Part shown: piece after piece, positions 1 through 9,729 of the stretch
How positions within the stretch are numbered: the stretch's first letter is position 1
How the letters are laid out: every line of letters starts with the position of its first letter
NCBI GenBank assembly: GCA_000328365.1
Contig: KB293808.1
Span: 5,826-69,825 of the forward strand
Direction of reading: 5' to 3'
DNA from: Capitella teleta
Taxonomy: Eukaryota > Annelida > Polychaeta > Capitellidae
Length of the DNA stretch: 64,000 nt
Notes under the pieces: generated by a model
Databases searched by the model: none
Seen by the model: only the letters and a program-made list of their open reading frames with translations
Told to the model about the DNA's origin: nothing
Position numbers and translations under genes: made by a program

Positions 1-300
1 ACAATTTTTCCTGCGAGATGTCTTCATCTAGCATCGCCCGCTTGAATGCTGAGATCGCCGACCAGGAAGCTCAACTCCAGGGCATCGTGGCCGACATCCG
101 GGTCCTGGAGACCCAGATCGCCATGTGCGCCCCCCTACCCTCTCCCGGTGGAACTAGACAAGCGGCATAAGCACCTGATCAAGGCCTGGACCAGGGTCAA
201 AGGAGGCCTTCAGCAGAGGCAGCAGACGCTTGAGTGCCTCACCAACTTCGGTGACTTTGACTGCCATGGCTGCCGTGGTTACTGAGCTCAAGACACCAAT
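1..300 (+). other. unidentified coding-like segment, left copy of a duplicated motif
   Basis: The stretch from about 20 to 130 reads as a short coiled-coil-like peptide (pieces such as ARLNAEIADQEAQL and VADIRVLETQIA). About 126-275 matches a second segment at about 1087-1240 closely enough to be recognised by eye; both contain ccctctcccggtggaact and ggaggccttca. One reading frame across 137-285 is open and encodes basic, glutamine-rich sequence (KAWTRVKGGLQQRQQ). I do not recognise the protein family. It may be a fragment of a dispersed repeat or a gene remnant cut by the window edge. Confidence 0.3.
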
Positions 301-777
301 CTCCGAAAAACAACGGCTCTTTTCAGAGCCAACACTCTCTTGAGATTACTTCTTTGCTTTCATAGTGTTTACAATTATGCTCACGGTCCCTTATGTTTTC
401 CGATACATTACTTCTTTTCTGGTAGCGTTGAAACATTAGCAATTATGGCATGAATAATTGGTTATACATGTTGCTCCTTGATAGTATACTCAAGGAGCAA
501 CAGGTATGCTTCCAATTTCCATGACTGATGTCAAAATCAAATGAAAGCCCTTTTATGCAGTGTGCTCGCTGTTTTCAATGTAAAACAATGAGAATTACAT
601 TAAAAGAGACTATGGGTGCAACGATCCAGACAAACCTCAATTAAGCAGCGCAGTAAATTAAACTTTCAGATTCGAGCTGGTCAATCAACAGATATAGCCA
701 TCGATCGATATAGCTTTGAGCATTCTATCGAGTTCTTTGAAGGCATAATTAAGTACATATACATGTACTTGCTATAA
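301..777. other. no gene seen
   Basis: AT-rich sequence between the first duplicated segment and a LINE fragment. It contains a short near-inverted pair around 475-500 (ctccttgatagtat, then atactcaaggag) that could form a small hairpin. Nothing else is supported. Confidence 0.5.
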
Positions 778-1000
778 ACATGGATCTCAGCAAAGCTTTT
801 GAACAGATAGACGATAAAAGACTACGTAAAAAGCTGTGTATAAATACGAGTGGCATCCAGGGCATCAGTTTGCGTTGCTTCTTAACTTACCCGGAGGAGC
901 GGACAGGTAGAAAACAACCGTATGATTTCTCATCAAAAAGTCACTTGGGAGAGGGGGTTACCCAAGGATCGAAGGACCATCATTGGTTTCATTTTTTCCC
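778..1000 (+). mobile_element. LINE reverse-transcriptase fragment
   Basis: The frame from 780 reads MDLSKAFEQIDDKRL, then GIQGISLRCFLTY, then a GEGVTQGS-like end. This matches the order of the LINE reverse-transcriptase block in which LDLSKAFDTIDH is followed by YGIRG, W-F-S-Y-L and G-V-P-Q-GS. Only this part of the RT domain (about 70 residues) is present; the YADD box, endonuclease and 3' end are missing, so it is a dead fragment. Jockey, CR1 and L2 clades all share this block, so the clade is not assigned. Confidence 0.6.
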
Positions 1001-1086
1001 CTTTACGTCAACCATCTTTAGCTACCTTATGGCACCTTAGACCTCCTTACAACATACAATTTTCACGCATGTTGCATACCAGATGC

Positions 1087-1240
1087 GTGGCCCCTATATA
1101 CCCTCTCCCGGTGGAACTGTACCAACACACTACTTCCCAAGCACTTGATCCAGGCCTGGATTAGAATCGAAGGAGGCCTTCAACAGAGGCAGCAGACGGT
1201 TGAGGCCCCGTCAACTTCGATAACCATGACCGCCATGACT
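1087..1240 (+). repeat. second copy of the segment at 126-275
   Basis: It shares long blocks with 126-275, including ccctctcccggtggaact, the caggcctgga block and ggaggccttca followed by agaggcagcagacg. The two copies have diverged by substitutions and small indels, so the duplication is not recent. The LINE fragment at 778-1000 lies between them. Confidence 0.55.
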
Positions 1241-2891
1241 TATTAACTTGGAGTAGAGACCAACGAGTTCTATACATGTAATTTTCAAACAAAAGCGTTT
1301 AGAAGGCGACATCTATGACGAAAGACGCACCATATACGCCGCTTGAGATGCGCCCTCGCGAAGAAAGATCCTCAAAAGAGGACATACTGGGTTGCAATAT
1401 CGCACTTCCGGTAAAAATAATGCGCAGGCACAAAAGACGATTTCACCATTTCGAATTTATCATGTATTCTAGTACATCTATTTTAATTCATGTAGTACGG
1501 TGTAGAAGAACATGCAAAATCGTTACGTTACTTCATCGTGATTCACGCTTTGGGTGGAATGTGTTTGTAGGAAGAGGGACATAAGTGGGCAGGCGGCCAC
1601 GTCACGCACCAAAAGCGAGAGCTGAGTGTAAATGCACGAAGCGCGTCATATCATGTATGAACTCAATACCTCGTAATTACTCCCTCTGGCCCTCAAAAGG
1701 GCCCGCGTCTGCGTGCTGCACGAACTTCTCACCGTGACCGTGGTAGCACGCAGCGCACCAGGGCTGATTGAGTGAGTAAACGATTTCTTTGGATTCTGCT
1801 TCATTTTCACTTTATCTTTGTAGTTCAAACCGTGTGGCATTAAAGTTTGCATCATCTATACACGCGTTTGGTCTTCATACACCGGGTGTGCGTGAGCGCT
1901 CTAACACTGAGAGATTATAAGAAGAAGCGACGAGGAACCGCGATGATGACATCCCGACGCATCAGTGCTGTTCGAAATGAGCGTGCGAGTTAGATTGCTC
2001 AAATGAACATTAATTAATTAGGAAAGATATAATGCATTAATTAGTTATTATTATTAATAAGCAGACGATGGCACAATCACCGGTCAGTTCGCGTGGCTAA
2101 ATGGGTGTCACGTTGCCTCTCTTGCTGATCAACGTCGAGATCTCACCATGGAAGTTCATGAACTTGAAGTTTCAAACTATCAACATGCACTTTATTTGGT
2201 GTTTGTGCTAACATATATAATTATACATTATTAACCAGTTATGTTCCATTATAATTGTATTAGGTTAATTTCGATCGATAGAGAAGTATGCTGATGGGGA
2301 TTCATTACGCAACTGTATGAATCATAACGTATTTACCCGATCGGAGAAATTGTGATGTTTTCCTGATATGTAGAACTCCCGATATTACGAATTTTAAGGC
2401 CCCTGAAGGTTCGTAATAACGAGCTTTGACTGACTTAATTTTCCAAGATTTTTATTCTGCTATGTATGCGTTTTTGGTCTTTTGGTGTAGCTTATTGTAA
2501 TAATATAAAGTATCCTCCTCACCTCTTATGATGTCTGGCTTGGCTGATAGAAACACATGGCTTTGTTGTGTCATGTGACAACCTTTATTTACCTTATTCG
2601 CTTAATTGATCGCTATATCCTTACGAGTTGCCAATCATATGATGTTGTACCAACGAGAGGGGAGAGGGAGGACTTTTGCTCGTTGGGTGTGAAATTGAGT
2701 GAGCAATTTAGATGTAGAAAGTGTAAATAAAAGGTGATATTTCAATTGGCAATGCTTTGCGAGAAAAGGTGTGTTTTCAGGAGTAATACTCCTCATTCAG
2801 ACTACGATGACCCAAGGACATGGACACAAATTGACCAGAGGACAAACACAACTACTTACTCAACTGCTTTATAGCACCGCATAATAATAAT
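1241..2891. other. non-coding, no gene seen
   Basis: AT-rich intergenic sequence. The open frame at 1315-1584 (+) and the antisense frame at 1646-1855 have no recognisable domain, no splice context and no supporting neighbour, so I do not call them. Confidence 0.5.
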
Positions 2892-3236
2892 AGTCTTCCT
2901 TGATTGCATCTGTTCATCTAGTCTTCCTTGATTGCATCTGTTCATCTAGTCTTCCCTGATTGCATCTGTTCATCTAGTCTTCCCTGATTGCATCTGTTCA
3001 TCTAGTCTTCCCTGATTACATCTGTTCATCTAGTCTTCCCTGATTGCATCTGTTCATCTTGTCTTCCCTGATTGCATCTGTTCATCTTGTCTTCCCTGAT
3101 TGCATCTGGGCATCTAGTCTTCCCTTATTGCATCTGGGCATCTATTCTTCCCTTATTGCATCTGGGCATCTAGTCTTCCCTGATTGCATCTGTTCATCTA
3201 GTCTTCCCTGATTGCTTGATGGCATCTAGTCTGAAC
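2892..3236. repeat. 28-bp minisatellite
   Basis: A tandem array of about 12 copies of a 28-bp unit (agtcttccctgattgcatct followed by gttcatct). Variants differ at one or a few sites, for example gggcatct for gttcatct and cttatt for ctgatt. Degraded partial units continue to about 3382. Successive units abut with no unique spacer, so this is a minisatellite and not a CRISPR-like array. Confidence 0.9.
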
Positions 3237-3286
3237 TAGTCAACAGAATTGATTTTGTAAGGATCTCATAGTTCAACAGAATTGAT
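3237..3286. repeat. dispersed repeat, copy 1 (pair with 3912-3965)
   Basis: Both copies consist of cagaattgatt, a short linker with ggatct-atagttcaa, and a second cagaattgat. The core resembles the partial palindrome agaatcgattct present at about 3991-4002. Confidence 0.6.
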
Positions 3287-3911
3287 TGCATCTGGGCATC
3301 TAGTCTGATTTTCTGCATCTAGTCATCCATGAATGTTTCTGGGCATCTAGTTTTCCCTGATTGCTAACCTCTGGGCATCTCATAATAATTGAGGTATTTT
3401 TTACAGATCAAAATGCCGAAGGCAACTAAGAAACTGCAAGAAATGGGGCATGACCTCTTTGAGTGGTTCAGAAAAACGGTGTCATTGGAGCTGTCTGCAG
3501 TTGATCCTTTTCACTGAATGAGGCCATGAGGTATAGAGAATAATGAAACATGTATTTAGATTAGGTTCCTATCTCTTTCAGAAACATGTTCACCAACGTG
3601 AGGGATCGCATTAATATACAAGAGCCAAACAGTATCACCCACATTTGCGTCACAGGAGTTTATCGATTTAGTCCTGTCTCATTTAATCAAATAAATATTT
3701 ACACTCAACTTTTCTCTTCTTTTCATTTATTCAGTACATTAAATGTAATCCAGCCTGACAATAATATTATTCCGTCATATTTCCATGGTATATCTATATA
3801 CCTAGATATCAGTTTATTTAATTTATAGAGGTATAGACTATTTCCGAATATAGTGATAAATAACACGAACCTTAGTTATCCACCTCACAGAATCTATTCT
3901 CTATAGTATTC

Positions 3912-4012
3912 CATTCGTCCACAGAATTGATTCTGTTGAGGATCTTATAGTTCAACAGAATTGATACTGTTCGTATTGAATTTGGCCTCAGAATCGATTC
4001 TGTAGAATTGAT
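3912..4012. repeat. dispersed repeat, copy 2, with palindromic agaatcgattct core
   Basis: Repeats the motif seen at 3237-3286 (cagaattgattctgt, ggatcttatagttcaac, cagaattgatactgt) and adds a third occurrence as cagaatcgattctgt. It lies just upstream of a LINE 3' end, so it could be part of that element or of an insertion near it. Confidence 0.5.
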
Positions 4013-4109
4013 ACACGCACAGACCCCGAGTTTGTTATTGAACCCCTATAGCTTCACAGACCTGAATCAGTTTCTGTTTCCTATAGTTAAAAGGTACTTC
4101 TCTTAATTG

Positions 4110-4410
4110 TCTTTCACTCTTACACTAACTCGCTAATACCTTCTGATATACGTCAATCTAGACCTTTAGACCCTTTTAAATCAAAATTGAAAACTCACTT
4201 TTTTAGAATTGCATTTTGATTATTCTAATAATAAATATGACTGTATATCTAATGTTCACTTACAATATGTTACGTTTTTCTTCATTTAATATATGCTTGC
4301 ATTTATTTTATGTTCATATTATTTTATTTATTACATGTATTATGTCAAGCGCAACTGAACAATTTTATTGGAAATTATGGCGCTATATAAATAAAAATTT
4401 CATTCATTCA
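4110..4410 (+). mobile_element. LINE 3' end (CR1/L2-like)
   Basis: The frame at about 4126-4218 reads NSLIPSDIRQSRPL, then PFKSKLKTHFFRIAF and a stop. This is the usual carboxy end of CR1/L2-type ORF2 proteins (N-S-L-P-x-D-I-R followed by F-K-S-K-L-K-T-H-L-F). The tail that follows ends with gcgctatataaataaaa at about 4380-4397, a 3' end typical of such elements, and a short attcattca run. Only the last 30 or so codons and the 3' UTR remain, as expected for a 5'-truncated insertion. Confidence 0.65.
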
Positions 4411-5600
4411 CGAACCGAAAATACCATCGTGGTCATAAGGTGGAGGCCTCCTGGCAGTCAATAACAGGACAACGACTGAGATAAATATGATACCAACAAT
4501 GGCGATTGAATGCAATTACTAAATTAACATTTAGTTTACTGACCTGGCCTGGTGTTCATCCTCCCCAGTTTTCCTGCCTTTCAAAGGTCGCAGCTACTTG
4601 TCGATTTCGTTGTCTAACTTCATTACTCGATTAAAGATTATGCCCAACTGCTGTTTGTTTCCGGCTTTCATGTCGAATGGCGAACGTACTTTGGTAGAAT
4701 TGCTCAAAGAGCAATTTGATCAAATACATCGAAATTGAACGGGCAGTCATGTGTCAATCATTGCGGTGATCTGGTGGTAAATACTTGCGACGCAGGAAGC
4801 TCCGACAACGAACACGTGTTATTTCATGTCCATTACGCTTTCAATGTCGCATTTCTCGCTCATTGGACGATCTGAACCAATGATGTAGAGTAATGGAGGC
4901 CATATCATTAATCTAAACTTCGTCACAGGTTAAAAAAAAAAACCTTTATTCTCCCAAAAGGATCTGAATTGTCTAAAAAGATTAATGGATGTAGTATATG
5001 GGATAATTTGATGTGCAAATTGAGATCACAATTAGCACAATAAAGAGATTGTTGAATTCAAACTTCGAATTCGTGCAAGGCATTGGGCATGCTCGCTCTA
5101 ACGTATTCTAAATGTACCCGAGGATAAAGTTGCTGTACAGTTGCACATAATTATATACATTGCATCATATCATAATTGATATGGTGTTTGTACTGGTTGT
5201 ATATTAATGTATAGGAAAGGCTGAGTGGAATCGGGTTAGTGGGAGTAAATCTTATCCGTGTTGGCCGTGTTTGCGAAAGCATATCATTGGTTCTTCTGGT
5301 AAACTGGAAGAATGTCAACGAATTGATCTTCTCTTGTCGACACTTTCTTGTGCACGAATCATGTCCCTCAAATTGTGTACGTTCGAAATGAAATGATAAA
5401 TTGCGACGACTGTGATACCTGCCTCAGCTGCCCAACACGAAACACAACCCAGAGCCATTCAACACGAGGCACATTGAAAGCAGGTGGATCGATTGGCAAT
5501 GCGGTTCACCATGCACCATAGAAAACATAGAAGGCAATTTTCACCCCGCGTCCCGATTTTATATCTTCCTCAGCCAAGGGGTGTGGTGAGATTACGTAAA

Positions 5601-5637
<37 letters not shown>

Positions 5638-6086
5638 ATTACATATTCTCCATCACAAAACAGTGTGTAACGATCGCTTGAACTGAGCGAATGGTGGTGG
5701 ATCGGAGAAGGCAGATTGAGTTAGAGTTTTCGAAATGGTTTGCAGAAGAGTTCGATATTTCAATTTGACTGGACGTCACACCATGATAGATCGTATGCAG
5801 AAAAAAAGTGTAATTACCTATAGGTCTTAGCACAGTTAGAGCTAATTTGACTAATACCCGAGTGGTGGCTACCCACTCACATTGCATACAAAGTTGAAAA
5901 CGAATCATTTGTAGTTCAGTCAAAAACAATTGACGTGAGATTTGATTAGAATTAACGGACATTTTGTGATGATCATGTGAAAATTGGAAGGCAACCATTA
6001 GAATGCGATAATATTGTTGGTGAAAGACGATTTTTCATAAGAATTGACGAGCTTTTCTAGTGCAAACCACAACCCGCATTTTAATT
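4411..6086. other. non-coding, no gene seen
   Basis: Intergenic DNA upstream of QTRT1. It holds a poly-T run at 5605-5635. The antisense open frame 5639-5998 has no recognisable domain and is not called. Confidence 0.5.
5605..5635. repeat. poly(T) tract, 31 nt
   Basis: Uninterrupted T run. It could be the tail of a minus-strand retrotransposed insertion, but no body of such an element is visible next to it. Confidence 0.9.
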
Positions 6087-6121
6087 TATAGGCTTATACC
6101 TTTTATAATTATAAGCCTATA
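6087..6121. promoter_or_regulatory. 12-bp perfect inverted repeat upstream of QTRT1
   Basis: tataggcttata at 6087-6098 and tataagcctata at 6110-6121 are exact reverse complements separated by 11 nt. The hairpin would lie about 107-141 nt before the preferred QTRT1 start. Whether it is in the promoter or the 5' UTR cannot be seen. Confidence 0.5.
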
Positions 6122-6227
6122 TGTCACATTTCATTGCTCCGAATTCGTGTACTTCATAACGCACAAAACTCAAAAGAGCGTTATGTCAGCCATCCACGTA
6201 CTCAACGCTAAAACACAGTCAGTCAAC

Positions 6228-8483
6228 ATGGCGGCCTCCATTGCCAAACGTGCGCTAAAGTTCGAAGTTTTGGCAGAATGTTCGAAATCGAAGGCGAGAA
6301 CGAGCAAAATCTCGCTCGTGCATGCTACGGTGGATGCGCCGGTTTTCATGCCGGTTGGAACTCAAGGGACGTTGAAGGGAATGCTGCCCGAACAGCTGAA
6401 GCAACTCGGCTGTCAGATCATGCTGGGCAACACTTACCACTTGGGCAACAGACCCGTAAGCAATTAGCACTAAAGTAAAGAGTCTTGATTAGAGCTGGCT
6501 GGGTTGAAATTTAACGGATCGGATACGGACTTTAGGTTCTCAGGATCTATGTTTGTGGATATTTCATCTCAGTGCACACAATCATGACAATGTGACAATT
6601 GTTGATAATCATTTAAATAATAAATGTTATTATTATTCTTGACCTAAACTAAAACTGTAATACTTAATACTTATTTATACTAATTATAGTATATCCTTAT
6701 CATCTTATGATGTTGGTTCCCAACAAGTTTTACACTTGCAGACTTGATAAAATGTTTCACTTTTAATCGAGTATGGAGTAAGTTTAGTTTCAAAATGCTC
6801 AGCGATCCGCTGTTTGTTGGCGATACCTGCGATTTTGTATTCTTAAATCGTAACAGGAAGAACGCATCATCTACCATTGGGTGGGCATTATTGTGTGGGC
6901 GTGCTGCCTACAGGTTTTGACAAGACCCTCATCATGGTGCCACATTGTCAGGATGATGTCAGCATAGGCAGATGATGAGGCATTGTGTGCTGCGAACGGA
7001 TCACTCTTCACAGGACAATAATTGAATAAGTATTCTATAACTTTGGGGTCATGCATAAACAAGTCAAATAATTGTTTGCTTAATCCACATACGTTTGTCC
7101 GGTATCTGACTCATTCATCCCTTTCTCCAGGGTCCAGAAATTCTCGATGAAGTCGGAGGTCTGCACAAATTTATGGATTGGGACCGAGCCCTGCTCACTG
7201 TGAGTGCATTTTATGCGCTTTCATTCCCGCAATGGTGTACGTTTGCAGGACAGCGGTGGATTCCAGATGGTGTCTCTGTTGAAACTAGCCGAGATCACGG
7301 AAGAAGGAGTTGAGTTTGAGGCGCCTCACGATGGATCGAAACTCCTGCTCACTCCAGAGAAATCAATTGAGATCCAGAATGCGATTGGTATGCACTGCAG
7401 ACGCTGTTTGTGTGAATTGTTTGCAAATGTCATGTGTTTTACAGGAGCAGATATAATCATGCAGCTGGATGATGTTGTGCACACCTTAACGACCGGTCAT
7501 CGAGTTGAAGAAGCAATGCATCGGTTAGTTTTATCTCGTGGAAGCATATAATATTTTCCATCCTGATGAGTAGAACCATTCGTTGGTTGGATCGGTGCAT
7601 AGCTGCTCATAAGAAACCAGAGTTGCAGAATTTATTCCCCATTGTGCAGGGCGGGCTGAACCCTGAACTTCGTAAACAGTGTGCGCAAGGTTAGTAGAGA
7701 GCCTTAGATGAAACGCCATACATCATAATATTCACTACAGAGCTTATTAAGAGAGATGTCAATGGTTTTGCGATTGGAGGCCTGAGTGGGGGCGAAGAGA
7801 AGTCTGCTTTCTGGAGAATGGTCAGCACATCCACTGACGTTCTTCCGAAAGAAAAACCGAGATATTTAATGGGCGTTGGGTGAGCTCAAGAGCTTTATCA
7901 ATCCATCGACTTAACCTGATTTCAGTTTTGCACTGGATTTAGTTGTTTGTGTAGCTCTTGGCTGTGATATGTTTGACTGTGTTTTCCCAACAAGGACTGC
8001 GGTATGTGAAAAGTCCTTTAGAAAATCTAAAATTATTTTCATTTGTTTTTTTTTATTTTTACAGAGGTTTGGTTGTGCGTTGGTCTCAACTGGGCAACTG
8101 CAATTGAAAAAGACGGAATTCAAATCTGATTTTCGCCCGATTGACGAAAACTGTGAATGTTCGACGTGTAAGAAGTACACGCGAGCGTATCTGCACACGA
8201 TTGCAGCACACGAAGCGGTGGCTGCGTCTCTGATCACCGTCCACAACGTCTGCTTCATGGTCAGTCACATCTTGACCCCTCTGCTTCTGGTCATTCTCAC
8301 CATTTCATTTACTTTCAGCTCAACTTGATGAAGTCAATCAGAGAAAGCATTCTTGTCGATAAATTTCCAGAATTTGTTCAGAATTTTATGTCTGTGCGTT
8401 TCCCTACGGGGGAATACCCCTCATGGGCCATTGAAGCCCTTTCCAGTGTCAACATCCAACTCTCTCCTCCCTCTTCTACGTGA
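6228..8483 (+). CDS. QTRT1: queuine tRNA-ribosyltransferase catalytic subunit 1
   Basis: Catalytic subunit of eukaryotic tRNA-guanine transglycosylase. With QTRT2 it exchanges guanine-34 for queuine in tRNAs with GUN anticodons (His, Asn, Asp, Tyr). Nine coding exons can be placed with matching phases: 6228-6455, 7131-7199, 7249-7387, 7445-7523, 7574-7689, 7741-7879, 7926-8001, 8065-8259, 8319-8483. The product is 401 aa against about 403 in human. Hallmarks seen: [13 protein letters not shown] and LGNTYHLG near the N terminus; DSGGFQMVS with Asp100; [28 protein letters not shown], whose Asp274 corresponds to the family's nucleophile; and a zinc site of Cys312, Cys314, Cys317 and His342. The start at 6228 has a good context (aacATGg). 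The frame is open upstream with another Met at 6183, which would add 15 residues. The gene looks intact. Confidence 0.96.
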
Positions 8484-8561
8484 TATTGTTTTTCATAATT
8501 TTTATCTTTATCAATTTTAATCTGTTCGGAGTATTATCTCAGTGGCATTTCATGTGTTCAG

Positions 8562-8567
8562 AATAAA
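8562..8567 (+). terminator. candidate poly(A) signal of QTRT1
   Basis: AATAAA 79 bp after the QTRT1 stop codon and before the LINE fragment. Confidence 0.6.
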
Positions 8568-8639
8568 ATTATTTTCTCATATTGTTTTTCCTCTCAGTCA
8601 TTAGCATTCAATAAAAATATTTGTTTAATTTCATATTGT

Positions 8640-9602
8640 GTACCGGGCATAGGGTGCCATATCGGGCAGTGTTTCGTTGGTGCATTGTTGTATGCAGACG
8701 ATCTCACTCTTCTGGCGCCATCTTTGAGAGGATTGAGAGAAATGCTCAAAATCTGCGAAGTGTTGGCACTTAATATTGATGTAATGTTTAACCCATCTAA
8801 ATCCGAATGTATTTTTTTTTTACATTTGTCCAATGCTTACAATGTATCCACTATCACTCTTTTTGGAAAGAAAGTTAAATATGTAAAGCAGCTAGGTGAA
8901 ACATTTAGGCAATATTATTTCTTTTGATCGGACCAGAAAGTACTCACAAGATCAGTGATTATTTTTTTCACATCAATTCATTGAAAGCCAATTTTAGAGG
9001 TGTTCGTTTAGATGTTATAATTAAGTTGTTTGAAGCCTATTGTCTGACGTTCTATGGTTCGCAGGCATGGAATCTGAGTCAGTCGTGCATTGATGTGTGA
9101 AATATAACCAAGGGATTCGCTTTCTTCTGAACAATCCATTGAAAACTCATCGCAATTCGTTACCCCTAAAAATAGGCACTGCTCCTCTGAAAGTTCAACT
9201 GTTTAATAGATTTCATCGTATGCATTGTGCAATGCGTCATAGCAGAAACATCACTATTTGTTCTGTCACTAGCATCTTCCTGTCAGACAATAGAAGCATC
9301 ACATCCCTCAATTTATATAAATCATGCTCTGCTTTGCCCTCTGATCATGAAGCAGCAGTTAAAGCCAGCCTCATTCGGGACTTCATAGATAGTAATTTTC
9401 AGTCCCCCCTCTTGACAAGAGATGAAATAGAATACATCCTTGAGGATATATGTATCCATTAATTAATTAGGTTCGCTTTTTGTTTTTTTGTTTGTTTATT
9501 TTGTTTGTTTTTTTTTTTCTATTTTTTTTTTTCTGTTTAATCTACACAAATATGAAAAGTGTGAAATAAATGATAAAAGTGTGAAATAAATGATAAATAA
9601 TA
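8640..9602 (+). mobile_element. LINE 3' fragment (end of RT domain, C terminus, tail)
   Basis: From 8643 the frame reads GCHIGQCFVGALLYADDLTL, then LAPSLRGLREML and FNPSKSECIFF. This is the catalytic YADD block of a LINE reverse transcriptase and its downstream region. The frame is then interrupted at least once, and 9097-9462 continues with a LINE C terminus (KIGTAPLKVQLFNRFHRMH, ending EDICIH and a stop). The 3' tail has T-rich sequence and two copies of gtgtgaaataaatgataaa. The element is 5'-truncated and dead. It is related to the fragment at 21960-22445: both have YADD, APSL-(R/K)-GL and FNPSKS in the same order. Confidence 0.8.
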
Positions 9603-9610
9603 TTCAGGAA

Positions 9611-9616
9611 TTTATT
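9611..9616 (-). terminator. candidate poly(A) signal of GalNAc-transferase A
   Basis: AATAAA on the minus strand, 114 bp beyond the stop codon at 9730-9732 and immediately next to the tail of the convergent LINE fragment. Confidence 0.5.
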
Positions 9617-9729
9617 TGACATTTTGATGACTATATTTCACATTTTCTTTCATAATTATATCAAAATATGATATCTTTAACAAATATTCAGTATTAAAAA
9701 TAGTTTGATGCTTTGAAATTGTTCAACTG

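Noticed and set aside
2892-3236. Possible CRISPR-like array
   Set aside because: The 28-bp units follow each other with no unique spacers and the genome is eukaryotic; it is a minisatellite.
5639-5998. 119-codon minus-strand frame upstream of QTRT1
   Set aside because: No domain or motif recognised, and it sits next to a poly-T run in AT-rich sequence.
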